Assembly: GCF_015553625.1 (NCBI RefSeq)
Contig: NZ_JADNGY010000013.1
Coordinates: 1-53,485 of the forward strand
Direction of reading: 5' to 3'
Source: Streptococcus australis
GTDB taxonomy: Bacteria; Bacillota; Bacilli; Lactobacillales; Streptococcaceae
Length of the DNA stretch: 53,485 nt
The notes under the pieces are model-generated. The model saw only the letters and a program-made list of their open reading frames with translations. It had not been told where the DNA came from and searched no databases. The translations under genes were made by a program, and so were the position numbers. Positions 1-8,548 of this stretch are shown in pieces; position 1 is the first letter of the stretch, and every line of letters starts with the position of its first letter.

Positions 1-1544
1 GGAGTGTACCAGATAATATCTTTCATCCCATTGGCATGAGACCAGAATGGAATCTTCACTTCCTTGTAGCCATCGAAACCTTGAAGATTTTTAGCAGTAA
101 TGGTGAAGGTGCCGTCTTTTTCTGATTTTGCAATAGTCAGATCCGCTGAAACCGGAGTCTGATTTTTCTTTCCAATGGCTACTGTCGTCGTTGTTCCACC
201 CACACCCGTCATTTGTCCATTGTTCTGAACATAGTAAAGATGGATATTGTAAAGACCGGTTGAGTTTTTATGGTCCGCCGCTTTTACATTGACGGTATAG
301 GTCCCATTTGCTTGACGATTGGCTGTATACCAAACAAGGTCATCTTGACCACCTGTTTCTGACCAGATCGGTACAGAAACGGTTCGAACTCCATTTGGTG
401 CCTTGACATTTGAGATGACAACGTCAAAGCGACCCGTCATAGTATCGTTATTGACAATGTCAATCTTCCCACTTAAGCTGCCTTCTGTTGGATCCGCTGC
501 AGGTTTTGCGTTCGCTGTAAAGCGACCGGTATAGTCCACACTGTGGTCAAAGAGGTGTTTTCCTGGAAGCAATTCCGCTTGAGAAGTGAACTGCCACGCG
601 CCAGCTTTCCCATTGTAACGCAAGCTTTTCGCATCGTTTACAGACAGTTTTGGAGAAGGGTATTGGGCAACCCAGAAGTTTTGAAGGCCAAATTGAGAGG
701 TGTTGACTGGACCTTTCTTGCGAAGATTGTTTTCATCCAACCAGCTAGCACTGGTGTAGAACATCAAATTGGTGTAGCCATTTTTACGCATTTCATCTGC
801 CCAAGCTTGGGTGGTGCGGTTGATGTTTGGCTGCATCTTAGCATCCTCAAAGTCATTGACCATGAGGGTGTTCTTTGGAAGATTCAACCGTTGCGCCGCT
901 GCAATATAAAACCGTGCTTCTGTACGCGCTGCTTCTTCAGAAGTATAGCGAGAGAAGTGGTAGGTCGATACTTGCAGACCTGCTGCTTGCGCATTGCGAA
1001 TTTGGTTCTCCGCATTCGGGTTCTTGTACCAAGTGTCTTCTGTCAATTTAACAACAACACCGCCCACGCCCTTATTAGCTAGGGTACGATAGTCACCAAT
1101 ACTAATCTCTCCGTTGTGGCTACTCACATCAACGAATGATTTTGGCTGAACCGCTACATCTGTTGAGCGACCAGCTGGAGCGTGAGTGCCTGTGTTAAAG
1201 AAGGTCGTGCTTCCTGTATCAGATGGAAGAGGAGTTTCTTCTTTCTCAGTAGTCGATGCTTCTACCGCTTTCTCTACAGATGGGGTTCCACTTTCTGAAG
1301 CCGCGACCTTGCTCGCAGGTGCCACAGCTGGTTCGGTCACATTTGCTGGTGCAGCATAGTTACTTGCGATTGGTGCTACCGACTTTTCAGCAACGGCTAC
1401 TTCTGGCGCTTTTTCAGCTTGGACTTGGTTGCCTTCAGTAGTAGTGGCCTCGTTTGAAACCAGCTCATCTGCACTGACTCCCTGAGCAGATACAGCCATC
1501 AAGACTGCCGCTCCGGCATAAAAAATAAGATCTTTCTTTTTCAT
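1..1544 (-). CDS. Secreted GH25 muramidase with GBS-Bsp-like repeats (3' end cut by window)
   Basis: A cell-wall hydrolase whose C-terminus lies outside the window; 514 codons are visible. The N-terminus has a signal peptide (KKK, hydrophobic core, likely cleavage VSA|D at residue 25). A low-complexity Ala/Glu/Thr/Pro-rich linker runs to about residue 130. The GH25 lysozyme domain then starts at FVDVSSHNG and carries the acidic catalytic cluster NDFED. From about residue 355 come Bsp-like repeats, with conserved IPIWSE and IPFWSH followed by WYT; one complete and one partial repeat are visible. GH25 enzymes cleave the MurNAc-GlcNAc bond of peptidoglycan. The gene has its own promoter and is separated from the polysaccharide locus by a terminator, so it is a neighbour rather than an operon member. 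It could act in wall remodelling or cell separation. The domain call is firm; the physiological role is inference. Confidence 0.88.
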   Translation of the reverse strand, partial: MKKKDLIFYAGAAVLMAVSAQGVSADELVSNEATTTEGNQVQAEKAPEVAVAEKSVAPIASNYAAPANVTEPAVAPASKVAASESGTPSVEKAVEASTTEKEETPLPSDTGSTTFFNTGTHAPAGRSTDVAVQPKSFVDVSSHNGEISIGDYRTLANKGVGGVVVKLTEDTWYKNPNAENQIRNAQAAGLQVSTYHFSRYTSEEAARTEARFYIAAAQRLNLPKNTLMVNDFEDAKMQPNINRTTQAWADEMRKNGYTNLMFYTSASWLDENNLRKKGPVNTSQFGLQNFWVAQYPSPKLSVNDAKSLRYNGKAGAWQFTSQAELLPGKHLFDHSVDYTGRFTANAKPAADPTEGSLSGKIDIVNNDTMTGRFDVVISNVKAPNGVRTVSVPIWSETGGQDDLVWYTANRQANGTYTVNVKAADHKNSTGLYNIHLYYVQNNGQMTGVGGTTTTVAIGKKNQTPVSADLTIAKSEKDGTFTITAKNLQGFDGYKEVKIPFWSHANGMKDIIWYT

Positions 1545-1580
1545 ATAAACTTCCCTTTATACAAATTTTATACGTTAATC

Positions 1581-1609
1581 ATTTTACCACACGGTTTCAG
1601 CGATGAAAA
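1581..1609 (-). promoter_or_regulatory. SigA promoter of the GH25 gene
   Basis: Read on the minus strand, TTTTCA (1604-1609) and TAAAAT (1581-1586) are separated by 17 bp, with a TG one base before the -10 (extended -10). The ATG at 1544 lies about 37 bp downstream, preceded by an AAGGGAAG ribosome-binding site. Confidence 0.6.
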
Positions 1610-1654
1610 GTTTTATAAGGCGAATTTTTAAAATTAGTGATATTTTTTGAAAAA

Positions 1655-1685
1655 CTAAAAAAAGAAGTCCGTCTGACTTCTTTTG
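1655..1685 (-). terminator. Terminator at the end of the polysaccharide locus
   Basis: Inverted repeat AAAAGAAGTC / GACTTCTTTT around a 5-nt loop (1660-1684). On the minus strand it is followed by a T run (to about 1655), as expected for the last gene of the polysaccharide locus, which ends at 1689. The stem is flanked by A/T tracts on both sides and could also work on the plus strand. Confidence 0.8.
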
Positions 1686-1688
1686 ATC

Positions 1689-2741
1689 TTATGATAAATG
1701 ATTTAAGGCTGTCTTCAAGTAGTGACCATCTCGGATTTCCTGACCAACACGCTTGGCATTATCTACCAAATCTTGGTAATCGGCATCTGAAAGATTGTCG
1801 ATGGTCTCCTTCAAGTCATGGAGCGACTCTACTGCAATCCCACAGCCCTTCTCAAGGACAAAGTGAGATAAAGCTGACTGTTTCCACACTACAAGCGGGA
1901 AGCCCGATGCTAGATAAAGCGATGCCTTGTGAGAGTTGTTGTAGCGAAGGTACTCGCCAAAAACACCATTACAGGTTTCCGCACTATCCCCATCCCAGAC
2001 AAGTCCAAAACCACCCTCAAGAGCAGCAGGAAGTTCATCCGGTAGGAAAGAGCCAAAGTAGGTCTCATTCTCTAGGGCTCTACTCTCATCAAAGCCAACA
2101 CCATAGAGGTTGTAGGCAGGTTTTGCAGGAAGAGCATAGAGATAACCAGCTTTTTTCTGGGCCAAATTCCCTGCTACAATGATTGGTTGATCCTTTGATA
2201 GACCATCTTTCTCTTGGTAATCTGGAATCATATAGTCGAAAATTCCAAGGCTGACAATCTTATCTTCCGCAATTCCCTTGTCTACCAAGACAGATTTCAT
2301 AACTGGATTGTGGGCGATGATCCCATCAGCTGTTTTGAGAAAACTTGCTTCTTGAAGGTACATCCGAATTCTGTGTTTTAAAGGTAGTGAAGTCATATTG
2401 GCATGGCGAAGCACTTCTAGGTCATGAATCAAGAGATAGACTTTAATCCCTCTTTTTTGTGCTTTTTTAACCAAATGGGTTGAGAAAAAACTATGGTGAA
2501 GCATTGGAAACTGGATCAGCAACTCATCTCCTTGCTTTAGTTGATCCAAGGCTTGACCAAAAGCCTTTGCCTTATGGCGTTGAGCCGTAAGGGTACTCAT
2601 CTGATACCAATTGTCGACAGAAAGGACCAAGGGATGATAGCCTTCTTCTTTCACAATACTTTCTACGTCATTGCGTGCTTTATTTCCTGCGTTCTTTGCG
2701 TTGACATCATGCAGGAATTCTTCTTTTAAATAGTATTTCAT
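1689..2741 (-). CDS. Gtf3-like / galactofuranosyltransferase-family glycosyltransferase
   Basis: A 350-residue cytosolic glycosyltransferase without signal peptide or clear membrane segments. Its layout (N-terminal region with NAGNKARND, a central LIQFPMLHH and YLLIHDLEVLR, and a C-terminal nucleotide-sugar binding half with GFGLVWDG and NNSHKASLYLASGFPLV) resembles the Gtf3/Nss and beta-1,6-galactofuranosyltransferase group. It lies 15 bp after glf, which makes UDP-galactofuranose, so transfer of Galf to the lipid-linked repeat unit is the natural inference. It is the last gene of the locus before the terminator. A weak AAGAGAAA precedes the ATG. The family call is fairly sure; donor and linkage are not shown by sequence. 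Confidence 0.75.
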   Translation of the reverse strand: MKYYLKEEFLHDVNAKNAGNKARNDVESIVKEEGYHPLVLSVDNWYQMSTLTAQRHKAKAFGQALDQLKQGDELLIQFPMLHHSFFSTHLVKKAQKRGIKVYLLIHDLEVLRHANMTSLPLKHRIRMYLQEASFLKTADGIIAHNPVMKSVLVDKGIAEDKIVSLGIFDYMIPDYQEKDGLSKDQPIIVAGNLAQKKAGYLYALPAKPAYNLYGVGFDESRALENETYFGSFLPDELPAALEGGFGLVWDGDSAETCNGVFGEYLRYNNSHKASLYLASGFPLVVWKQSALSHFVLEKGCGIAVESLHDLKETIDNLSDADYQDLVDNAKRVGQEIRDGHYLKTALNHLS

Positions 2742-2756
2742 AGATTATCGTTTCTC

Positions 2757-3854
2757 TTAATCAAACTCATTTGCCACGACTTCTAGAGCACGCTCAATGA
2801 CCACGTGCATGTCGTAGTATTTATAGTCTGCTAGGCGCCCACAGAAGATCACCTTGTCATTTTTAGTGGCTTCTTCTTGGTACTTGGCAAACATAGCGTT
2901 GTTCTTTTCATCATTGATTGGGTAGTAGGGTTCATCTCCCCGTTTCCAGTCAGCTGGGTATTCACGTGTGATAACTGTCTTAGGTTGAGTTCCATACTCG
3001 AAATGCTTGTGCTCAATGATCCGAGTATATGGAATTTCACGCTCGGTATAGTTGACCACGGCATTCCCTTGATAGTTTTCCTCATCCAAGACCTCGTGTT
3101 CAAAACGAAGGCTACGGTACTCCAACTCCCCATGTTTGTAGTCAAAGTACTGGTCAATCATCCCTGTAAAGACAACTTTATCAGCTGAGCTTTCTAGCTC
3201 TTCACGATTGGCAAAGAAGTCAACTCCAAGCTCTACTTCCACATCACCCAGCATGTTTTCGATGATGACGTTATAGCCACCGATTGGAATCCCTTGGTAA
3301 CGGTCATTAAAGTAGTTATTATCAAAGGTCAGACGAACCGGAAGACGTTTGATGATAAATGGTGGAAGGTCTGTGGCAGAACGTCCCCATTGTTTTTCTG
3401 TATAGCCCTTGATCAACTTTTCATAGATATCCGGACCAATCAACTTGATGGCTTGTTCTTCCAAGTTTTTCGGTTCAACATCCTTCATATCAGCTGTTTG
3501 CTCAGCAATCTTATCCTTGACTTCTTGAGGAGTCTTAGTGCCCCACATAGCATAGAAGGTATTCATGTTGAAGGGAAGATTGTAGAGGCTCCCCTTGTAG
3601 TTAGCCACCGGCGAGTTGATATAGTTGTTAAACTCAGCGAACTGGTTGACATAGTCCCACACTTTTTTGTTAGACGTATGGAAAATGTGGGCACCATACT
3701 TGTGAACATTGATCCCTTCCACTTCTTCACAGTAGATATTGCCACCAATGTGGTCCCGTTTATCAATGACTTTTACTTTTTTACCACGCTTGGTCGCCTC
3801 ATGAGCAAAAATTGCCCCCGATAAACCAGCACCAACAATCAGATAATCGTACAT
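2757..3854 (-). CDS. glf: UDP-galactopyranose mutase
   Basis: Converts UDP-galactopyranose to UDP-galactofuranose in an FAD-dependent reaction, supplying Galf for the surface polysaccharide. The 365 residues match the family length. The N-terminal Rossmann FAD motif VGAGLSGA is followed by IDKRDHIGGN and the HKYGAHIFHT signature, with GYTEKQWGR and PIGGYN further on; the C-terminus has the CGRLADYKYYDMH FAD contact region. An AAAGGGAG ribosome-binding site precedes the ATG. A 128-bp gap separates it from wzy upstream, longer than most in the locus; it contains a hairpin with ATCAGTT / AACTGAT arms but no convincing promoter. Confidence 0.97.
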   Translation of the reverse strand: MYDYLIVGAGLSGAIFAHEATKRGKKVKVIDKRDHIGGNIYCEEVEGINVHKYGAHIFHTSNKKVWDYVNQFAEFNNYINSPVANYKGSLYNLPFNMNTFYAMWGTKTPQEVKDKIAEQTADMKDVEPKNLEEQAIKLIGPDIYEKLIKGYTEKQWGRSATDLPPFIIKRLPVRLTFDNNYFNDRYQGIPIGGYNVIIENMLGDVEVELGVDFFANREELESSADKVVFTGMIDQYFDYKHGELEYRSLRFEHEVLDEENYQGNAVVNYTEREIPYTRIIEHKHFEYGTQPKTVITREYPADWKRGDEPYYPINDEKNNAMFAKYQEEATKNDKVIFCGRLADYKYYDMHVVIERALEVVANEFD

Positions 3855-3982
3855 AGTTGTCTCCCTTTAAAAATATAGTCATCAGTTTTTAACTTAGCAT
3901 GCTTCGAACTGATACAAAAACATGTCCAACAATCGTATTCTTTTACCTTATATGAGTCCTCCAACGACTGCTGAGATTATCA

Positions 3983-5131
3983 CTAACTTAATGCTGACTC
4001 ACCGACTGTTGTCGATGAGTTAACATCCACCGTGTTTCGAGTGAAGAGGATAAACATAAAAATATTATAAGAAGGTACAAACCAAAAGGCTTCAATCATA
4101 CAGTTGACAGTGATCAAAGAAAGAATAGCAACGTAAAGATATCTCCCTTTCTTGAATTCATCCCTAGATACTAGAACATAAATTAAAATCAAAGCAAGTA
4201 CCGGAATAATACCATAAGTGAAGAGCATTTGAACGTAGGAAGAATCAACATAGTTGTAGCTGAGAACAGACTCTGTACTTCCCCCTGAACCAATAAATTG
4301 AACGCCTCTGGTTCCAAACCAATTCAATTCGTATAAATTAAAGGCATTTTTCCCTAAGGCTAAGCGCCCTGTAATAAATTGATTGATTTTTACATAGAAA
4401 GGCGAAGTCCATGAGAAGTGATAAGTCAGATAGAGAATGAGGGAAGAAAAGAGCGCAGCTGAGTAGGGCATGAGGGCATAGAGCCCAATTTTCTTTTCCT
4501 TGGTTAAATAAAAGAAAACAAAAACCAAGGTTCCTACAAGCAGTGAATAAGCATTCATCCGAGCGTCACAAAACTTGATGAGAAAGACGGCCAAGAAAAG
4601 CCCACTCAGGGTCCGTAACCAGATGTAACGATTCTTCAACAGATAAGAAATCGCTATGAAAAGATAAAAACAGTGCGAGGCAAAATCCGTAGGATAGATA
4701 AACCCAAAGGAATTCCGAATAACGCCTCCCCGACTATATTGCAAGTTCGGAATAACTTTTAAAAGAGACAGGAAGAAGACTGATACAAGAATACTTCCAC
4801 CAACAAAGATATAGGTCCGTAAAACAACCTTCCTATCTGCACTTATTAACAAGGACATCAATAAGGAATAGACTAAAAAATTGAGTCTACCAGTTTTCAC
4901 AAATACGAGGACACCAATTGATAGTAAGGCTAATGAAAATAACAAGTACGTATAAGAAACATGAATCTTGTTCCAAAATCGCAATGCTAATAGTAAGACT
5001 ACTAACAAAAGAGTGCTTGCATTCATGTGAAAAATCCCTTTATTCAACATCGTTGTTGATAGGGTATTAAAGAATATGACGATAGCTACGACAACACTAA
5101 CGAGGAGGTCGTCAAATTTCATTTTTAACAT
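3983..5131 (-). CDS. wzy: Polysaccharide repeat-unit polymerase (Wzy)
   Basis: A 382-residue multi-pass membrane protein with about ten hydrophobic segments and a larger outside loop around residues 240-290 (after FSWTSPFYVKINQF), typical of Wzy polymerases, which join lipid-linked repeat units on the outer face of the membrane. Wzy proteins share almost no sequence, so the call rests on topology and on its place between wzx and glf. The initiation region is ATG-TTA-AAA-ATG; either the first ATG (used here) or the ATG nine bases later is possible. The 202-bp stretch upstream (5132-5333) has only a weak 62-codon frame. Confidence 0.85.
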   Translation of the reverse strand: MLKMKFDDLLVSVVVAIVIFFNTLSTTMLNKGIFHMNASTLLLVVLLLALRFWNKIHVSYTYLLFSLALLSIGVLVFVKTGRLNFLVYSLLMSLLISADRKVVLRTYIFVGGSILVSVFFLSLLKVIPNLQYSRGGVIRNSFGFIYPTDFASHCFYLFIAISYLLKNRYIWLRTLSGLFLAVFLIKFCDARMNAYSLLVGTLVFVFFYLTKEKKIGLYALMPYSAALFSSLILYLTYHFSWTSPFYVKINQFITGRLALGKNAFNLYELNWFGTRGVQFIGSGGSTESVLSYNYVDSSYVQMLFTYGIIPVLALILIYVLVSRDEFKKGRYLYVAILSLITVNCMIEAFWFVPSYNIFMFILFTRNTVDVNSSTTVGESALS

Positions 5132-5333
5132 ATTGATAATACATTGATAAAAAACAAGAAAGCACGGATAACAAGAGACAGGTTCGTCTTGTGCCAGACA
5201 GAAGTGTCCATCTCACTATTTATATCCAAGCTGATCAAGAATCTTTTATCTTTCCTTTCTCGGCCTCTCTTTTCATAGTTACCATTATTTCGTCTAGCAA
5301 GTACCTCTTCCATCTTTATGGATGAGTCTTGCT

Positions 5334-6752
5334 CTATGCACGTTTCGTAAATTGCTGTTTCAACTCTTTCACATCCACCACCTTGAAGAGTAAAATCAAG
5401 GTTCCATAGATGACCCCACCTAGTCCAGCATACAGAACGACATTCAGAGTCGGCGAAAAATGGACAATGGACTTGACTAGTAGCAAGAGACCATACATGA
5501 GGCCTGAAGCGAGCACAATCTTCATCATTGAGCCTATAATCGGCACTTCTTTAAGATAAGCTCGTGTGAAGTAGAGTTGAATCCCCCATACCAAAGCTTC
5601 TGTCAACACTGAGACAATCGCAGCTCCAATAAAGCCCAGTTTTGGTAGGAAGATGAGGTTCAATCCGACACTGACAATGGCAGGTACAGTAGTCGAAATC
5701 ATAAATTCTTTATTTTTATTATGAGGGATCAGAATTTGAATCCCCATGATATTGGTCCATCCGATAAAGAACATTCTAAAAATCATGATGGCAATGGCAT
5801 AACGCGCATCCTGGAAGTCCTTCCCTAGGAAGAACTGAACAAAGTCATCATTGACGATTAGCATGCCGGCAATAATGGGGAAAATGACCAAATTATAAAT
5901 CAAAAAGGACATTTGGTGCATCTTATTAACCGCCTTGTGGTCTCCTGAGGATAAGAGACTCGATACCCGAGGCAACATGACACTGCCCAGTGAGGTCACC
6001 AAGGTCAACAAAATATTGACCAGTTTTAAGGCTTGGTCATAAATCCCCACATCCTTTGTAGAGGCGAGAGCCCCCAGCATGGTTCGGTCCAAGGTGACAT
6101 AGAGGGAAATGGCAATCTGCGGTAAAAAGAGCAGAATGACCGGCTTCAAATGCACCCGTGCATAAGCCATATCAAAATGGGCTTTCCCAATGAACTCCCG
6201 AGCAGGTAGCCACATACTGAGCTGACCTAAGAGCTCAAAGATGGTCAGTAAGAATACATAGAGATACAGATCATTGGCAGATTTGACAAACAAGAAGATG
6301 GAGATGACTCCAACTAGTTTGACCGTGATATTCCGAACCGTAATCTTGCGAAAATCTTCTAATCCCTGAAAGAGCCAAGAAATGTCGAGTCCCTTAGAAA
6401 CCAAACTAAGTCCTAGGATATAAGCAACAGGATTTTGCATGGAAGGTAGGGTGAGACACAAAAGAACATAAAGGGTAAGAGATAAAATCGTAGCCCCCAA
6501 CTGGAGGGTATAAATCCCCCAGAAATTCTTCTGGATATCTTTCCGATGTCCTGAGATCTCTTTGGTTCCATAATTGGCCACTCCTAGCGTCGCCAAGAGG
6601 ATAAAATAGGTGACGATGGAGTTGAAATAGCCATAGGTCCCCAAGTCATTCGAGCTAAAAACCCGTGTTACATAAGGGGTGGTGATAATCGGCAAGATAA
6701 TCACCAGCAACTGGTAGGAGAGATTATAGGCGTAATTTTTTAACACTTTCAT
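5334..6752 (-). CDS. wzx: Repeat-unit flippase (Wzx)
   Basis: A 472-residue polytopic membrane protein of the polysaccharide-transport (PST/MOP) family with about 12-14 hydrophobic segments. The N-terminus (LLVIILPIITTPYVTRVF, then LGTYGYFNS and GTKEISG) is the family hallmark. Wzx moves undecaprenyl-diphosphate-linked repeat units to the outer leaflet for Wzy. It starts 6 bp after the end of tarJ, so it is probably co-transcribed with it. Length and topology are normal. Confidence 0.95.
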   Translation of the reverse strand: MKVLKNYAYNLSYQLLVIILPIITTPYVTRVFSSNDLGTYGYFNSIVTYFILLATLGVANYGTKEISGHRKDIQKNFWGIYTLQLGATILSLTLYVLLCLTLPSMQNPVAYILGLSLVSKGLDISWLFQGLEDFRKITVRNITVKLVGVISIFLFVKSANDLYLYVFLLTIFELLGQLSMWLPAREFIGKAHFDMAYARVHLKPVILLFLPQIAISLYVTLDRTMLGALASTKDVGIYDQALKLVNILLTLVTSLGSVMLPRVSSLLSSGDHKAVNKMHQMSFLIYNLVIFPIIAGMLIVNDDFVQFFLGKDFQDARYAIAIMIFRMFFIGWTNIMGIQILIPHNKNKEFMISTTVPAIVSVGLNLIFLPKLGFIGAAIVSVLTEALVWGIQLYFTRAYLKEVPIIGSMMKIVLASGLMYGLLLLVKSIVHFSPTLNVVLYAGLGGVIYGTLILLFKVVDVKELKQQFTKRA

Positions 6753-6758
6753 GACTGT

Positions 6759-7799
6759 CTACAATCCCCACTTGAAGACCGTTTTAAACGGTGTGATCAA
6801 ATCCGTCGCAAAAGCTCGGTGAATATCTGGAATGGTTTGAACTTCTCCATCAACGTGAATAATGTTTTTCAAACGACTTTGGACTCGACGATTAGCCAGC
6901 ATCTCTACAGCCCGCTCGAAATCTTCACGACCTGAGCGAGAAGACCCCACAAAGGTCAATCCCTTTTCAAGAACATCTCTTGTATTAACTGCGACCCGGT
7001 TATCACTAACCCCCATTAACATCACGGTTCCTTGAGGCTTGATATGATCAATAATATCATTGATGGCTGGTTCACTTCCTTGGCCACCAGTACACTCAAA
7101 GGCGTGATCAAACAGTTGGTCGTCTGTCAACTCGCTGGTCAAAATTGCTTGATGAATGAAATTAAACAATTGCAGTTTATCACTGTTGCGCCCAACTACA
7201 GTTATCTTCAAATCTGGGTATAGATAGTGCAAAGAAGTCGCAACCACATATGAAAGACTACCATCTCCTAAAATCAAAACGGACTCTCTTCGTTGGTGGG
7301 CAATGAGATCAAAGCGATGAATGGCATGCATGGCAACACTACTAAATTCCGCTAAGGCTGTCACAGGACCCCGAACTTCCTCTGGATAAGCCACTACACG
7401 ATCCAGTGGCAAGGCAACAACTTCCTGCATAAAGCCATTAAAGCCACTAGACAAGAAGTGCGTCCCCTCCAAATAATTTTCAAAGAAGACACCCTCTGTT
7501 TGATGAGGAGGTTGATTGGGAACCATAGCCACAATCTGTCCTGGTTGATAGGTTCCCGTAGAATCCGCTACCACGATACCAGACGACTCATGGATCAGGG
7601 CCATGGGTAATTTCTTTTTAAGCACCTTAGGATCCCGTTTCCCTTGATAGTAACGTTGGTCCGCATGACAAATAGCCATGTAATAGGGGCGAATCAACAC
7701 CTTGTCTCCACGGCTCATGTCTTCTTCTTGGTATTTGATGGTAATATTTTTCGGCTGGGTCAGCTGAAAGATTTGGTTCAACATATTAATTGTCCTCAA
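6759..7799 (-). CDS. tarJ: Ribulose-5-phosphate reductase / ribitol-5-phosphate dehydrogenase (TarJ-type)
   Basis: A 346-residue zinc-dependent medium-chain dehydrogenase. The zinc site region shows ICHAD (C44, H45) and IHES (H70, E71); the nucleotide-binding fold contains LILGDGSLSY and ECTGGQGSE. TarJ reduces ribulose-5-phosphate to ribitol-5-phosphate with NADPH, and its partner TarI turns this into CDP-ribitol. The preceding tarI frame overlaps its start by 14 bp, which fits co-expression of the pair. Because tarI sits directly upstream, a TarJ role is more likely than another alcohol or sorbitol dehydrogenase. Confidence 0.88.
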   Translation of the reverse strand: MRTINMLNQIFQLTQPKNITIKYQEEDMSRGDKVLIRPYYMAICHADQRYYQGKRDPKVLKKKLPMALIHESSGIVVADSTGTYQPGQIVAMVPNQPPHQTEGVFFENYLEGTHFLSSGFNGFMQEVVALPLDRVVAYPEEVRGPVTALAEFSSVAMHAIHRFDLIAHQRRESVLILGDGSLSYVVATSLHYLYPDLKITVVGRNSDKLQLFNFIHQAILTSELTDDQLFDHAFECTGGQGSEPAINDIIDHIKPQGTVMLMGVSDNRVAVNTRDVLEKGLTFVGSSRSGREDFERAVEMLANRRVQSRLKNIIHVDGEVQTIPDIHRAFATDLITPFKTVFKWGL

Positions 7800-8493
7800 T
7801 CATACCGCGTGCAATTTTCAAATCTGTAATCGTCGTAATTTTAATATTGGAATATTCCCCTTTGGCCAGGGCAACTTTTTCCCCATTGATGACAAAGATC
7901 TTGCAGGCATCCGTCAAGACTTCTTTCTGCTGGTCACTCAAATCATGATACAAGGCGAGGAAATCTTTCATTTTAAAGGTCTGAGGGGTTTGACCCTGAT
8001 AGAGGTATTGCCGCTCTGGGATATCCGTGATAAAGGTATTATCCAAGCTTTGAACAATAGTATCGGTCGCTTCAACGACTGTATCTACAACAGCATGGCT
8101 CTTGGCCAATTCAATATTTTCTTGAATGGTCTTTAGGCTGACAAAGGGACGAACCGAATCATGTGTAACAATAATATCCTCATCTGTTAAAGGCTGCACC
8201 TTATCGATAGCCTTGATGATATTTTCGATGGTAGAGTTTCTGTCACTTCCTCCCTCTACAACCAAGATCCGTTCCTTATAAGAAGCCAAGTATTTGTCTA
8301 CTAGATCTTCCGTATAAGTCACCCAGTCCGGATGAATTCCCAATACAATTTTCTGAATTTCATGAACTAATAAGAACTTCTCAACGGTATGGATTAAAAT
8401 AGGACGTCCCCCCAAATCCAAAAATTGTTTGGGCATATCCGTAATCCCCATCCGTGAGCCAGTTCCACCTGCTAAAATCCCAGCATAAATCAT
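7786..8493 (-). CDS. tarI: Ribitol-5-phosphate cytidylyltransferase (TarI/IspD family)
   Basis: A 235-residue nucleotidyltransferase that makes CDP-ribitol from CTP and ribitol-5-phosphate. The N-terminal CTP-binding loop is AGGTGSRMG followed by MPKQFLDLGGRPILIHT; THDSVRPF and QTPQTFK are also conserved. It resembles IspD, but the adjacent tarJ argues for TarI. The CDP-ribitol is presumably the donor for the LicD-family transferase in the same locus. Streptococci also carry tarIJ in the lic (choline teichoic acid) locus, so this may be a second, locus-dedicated copy; that locus is not in the window. Confidence 0.9.
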   Translation of the reverse strand: MIYAGILAGGTGSRMGITDMPKQFLDLGGRPILIHTVEKFLLVHEIQKIVLGIHPDWVTYTEDLVDKYLASYKERILVVEGGSDRNSTIENIIKAIDKVQPLTDEDIIVTHDSVRPFVSLKTIQENIELAKSHAVVDTVVEATDTIVQSLDNTFITDIPERQYLYQGQTPQTFKMKDFLALYHDLSDQQKEVLTDACKIFVINGEKVALAKGEYSNIKITTITDLKIARGMIEDN

Positions 8494-8548
8494 CCTAAAC
8501 CTCCTGTTTTTGTATCTTTTCCTTCCCTAGAATATAGCCATTGGCGAT

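Noticed and set aside
1..1544. Prophage endolysin
   Set aside because: The protein has a signal peptide and Bsp-like repeats and there are no holin or other phage genes; it is a chromosomal wall hydrolase.
1637..2182. Plus-strand frame of 181 codons opposite the Gtf3-like gene
   Set aside because: Antisense shadow of a well-supported gene, with low-complexity composition and no ribosome-binding site.
5125..5313. 62-codon frame between wzx and wzy on the minus strand
   Set aside because: No ribosome-binding site, overlaps the wzy start out of frame and shows no family resemblance; described only as part of the spacer.
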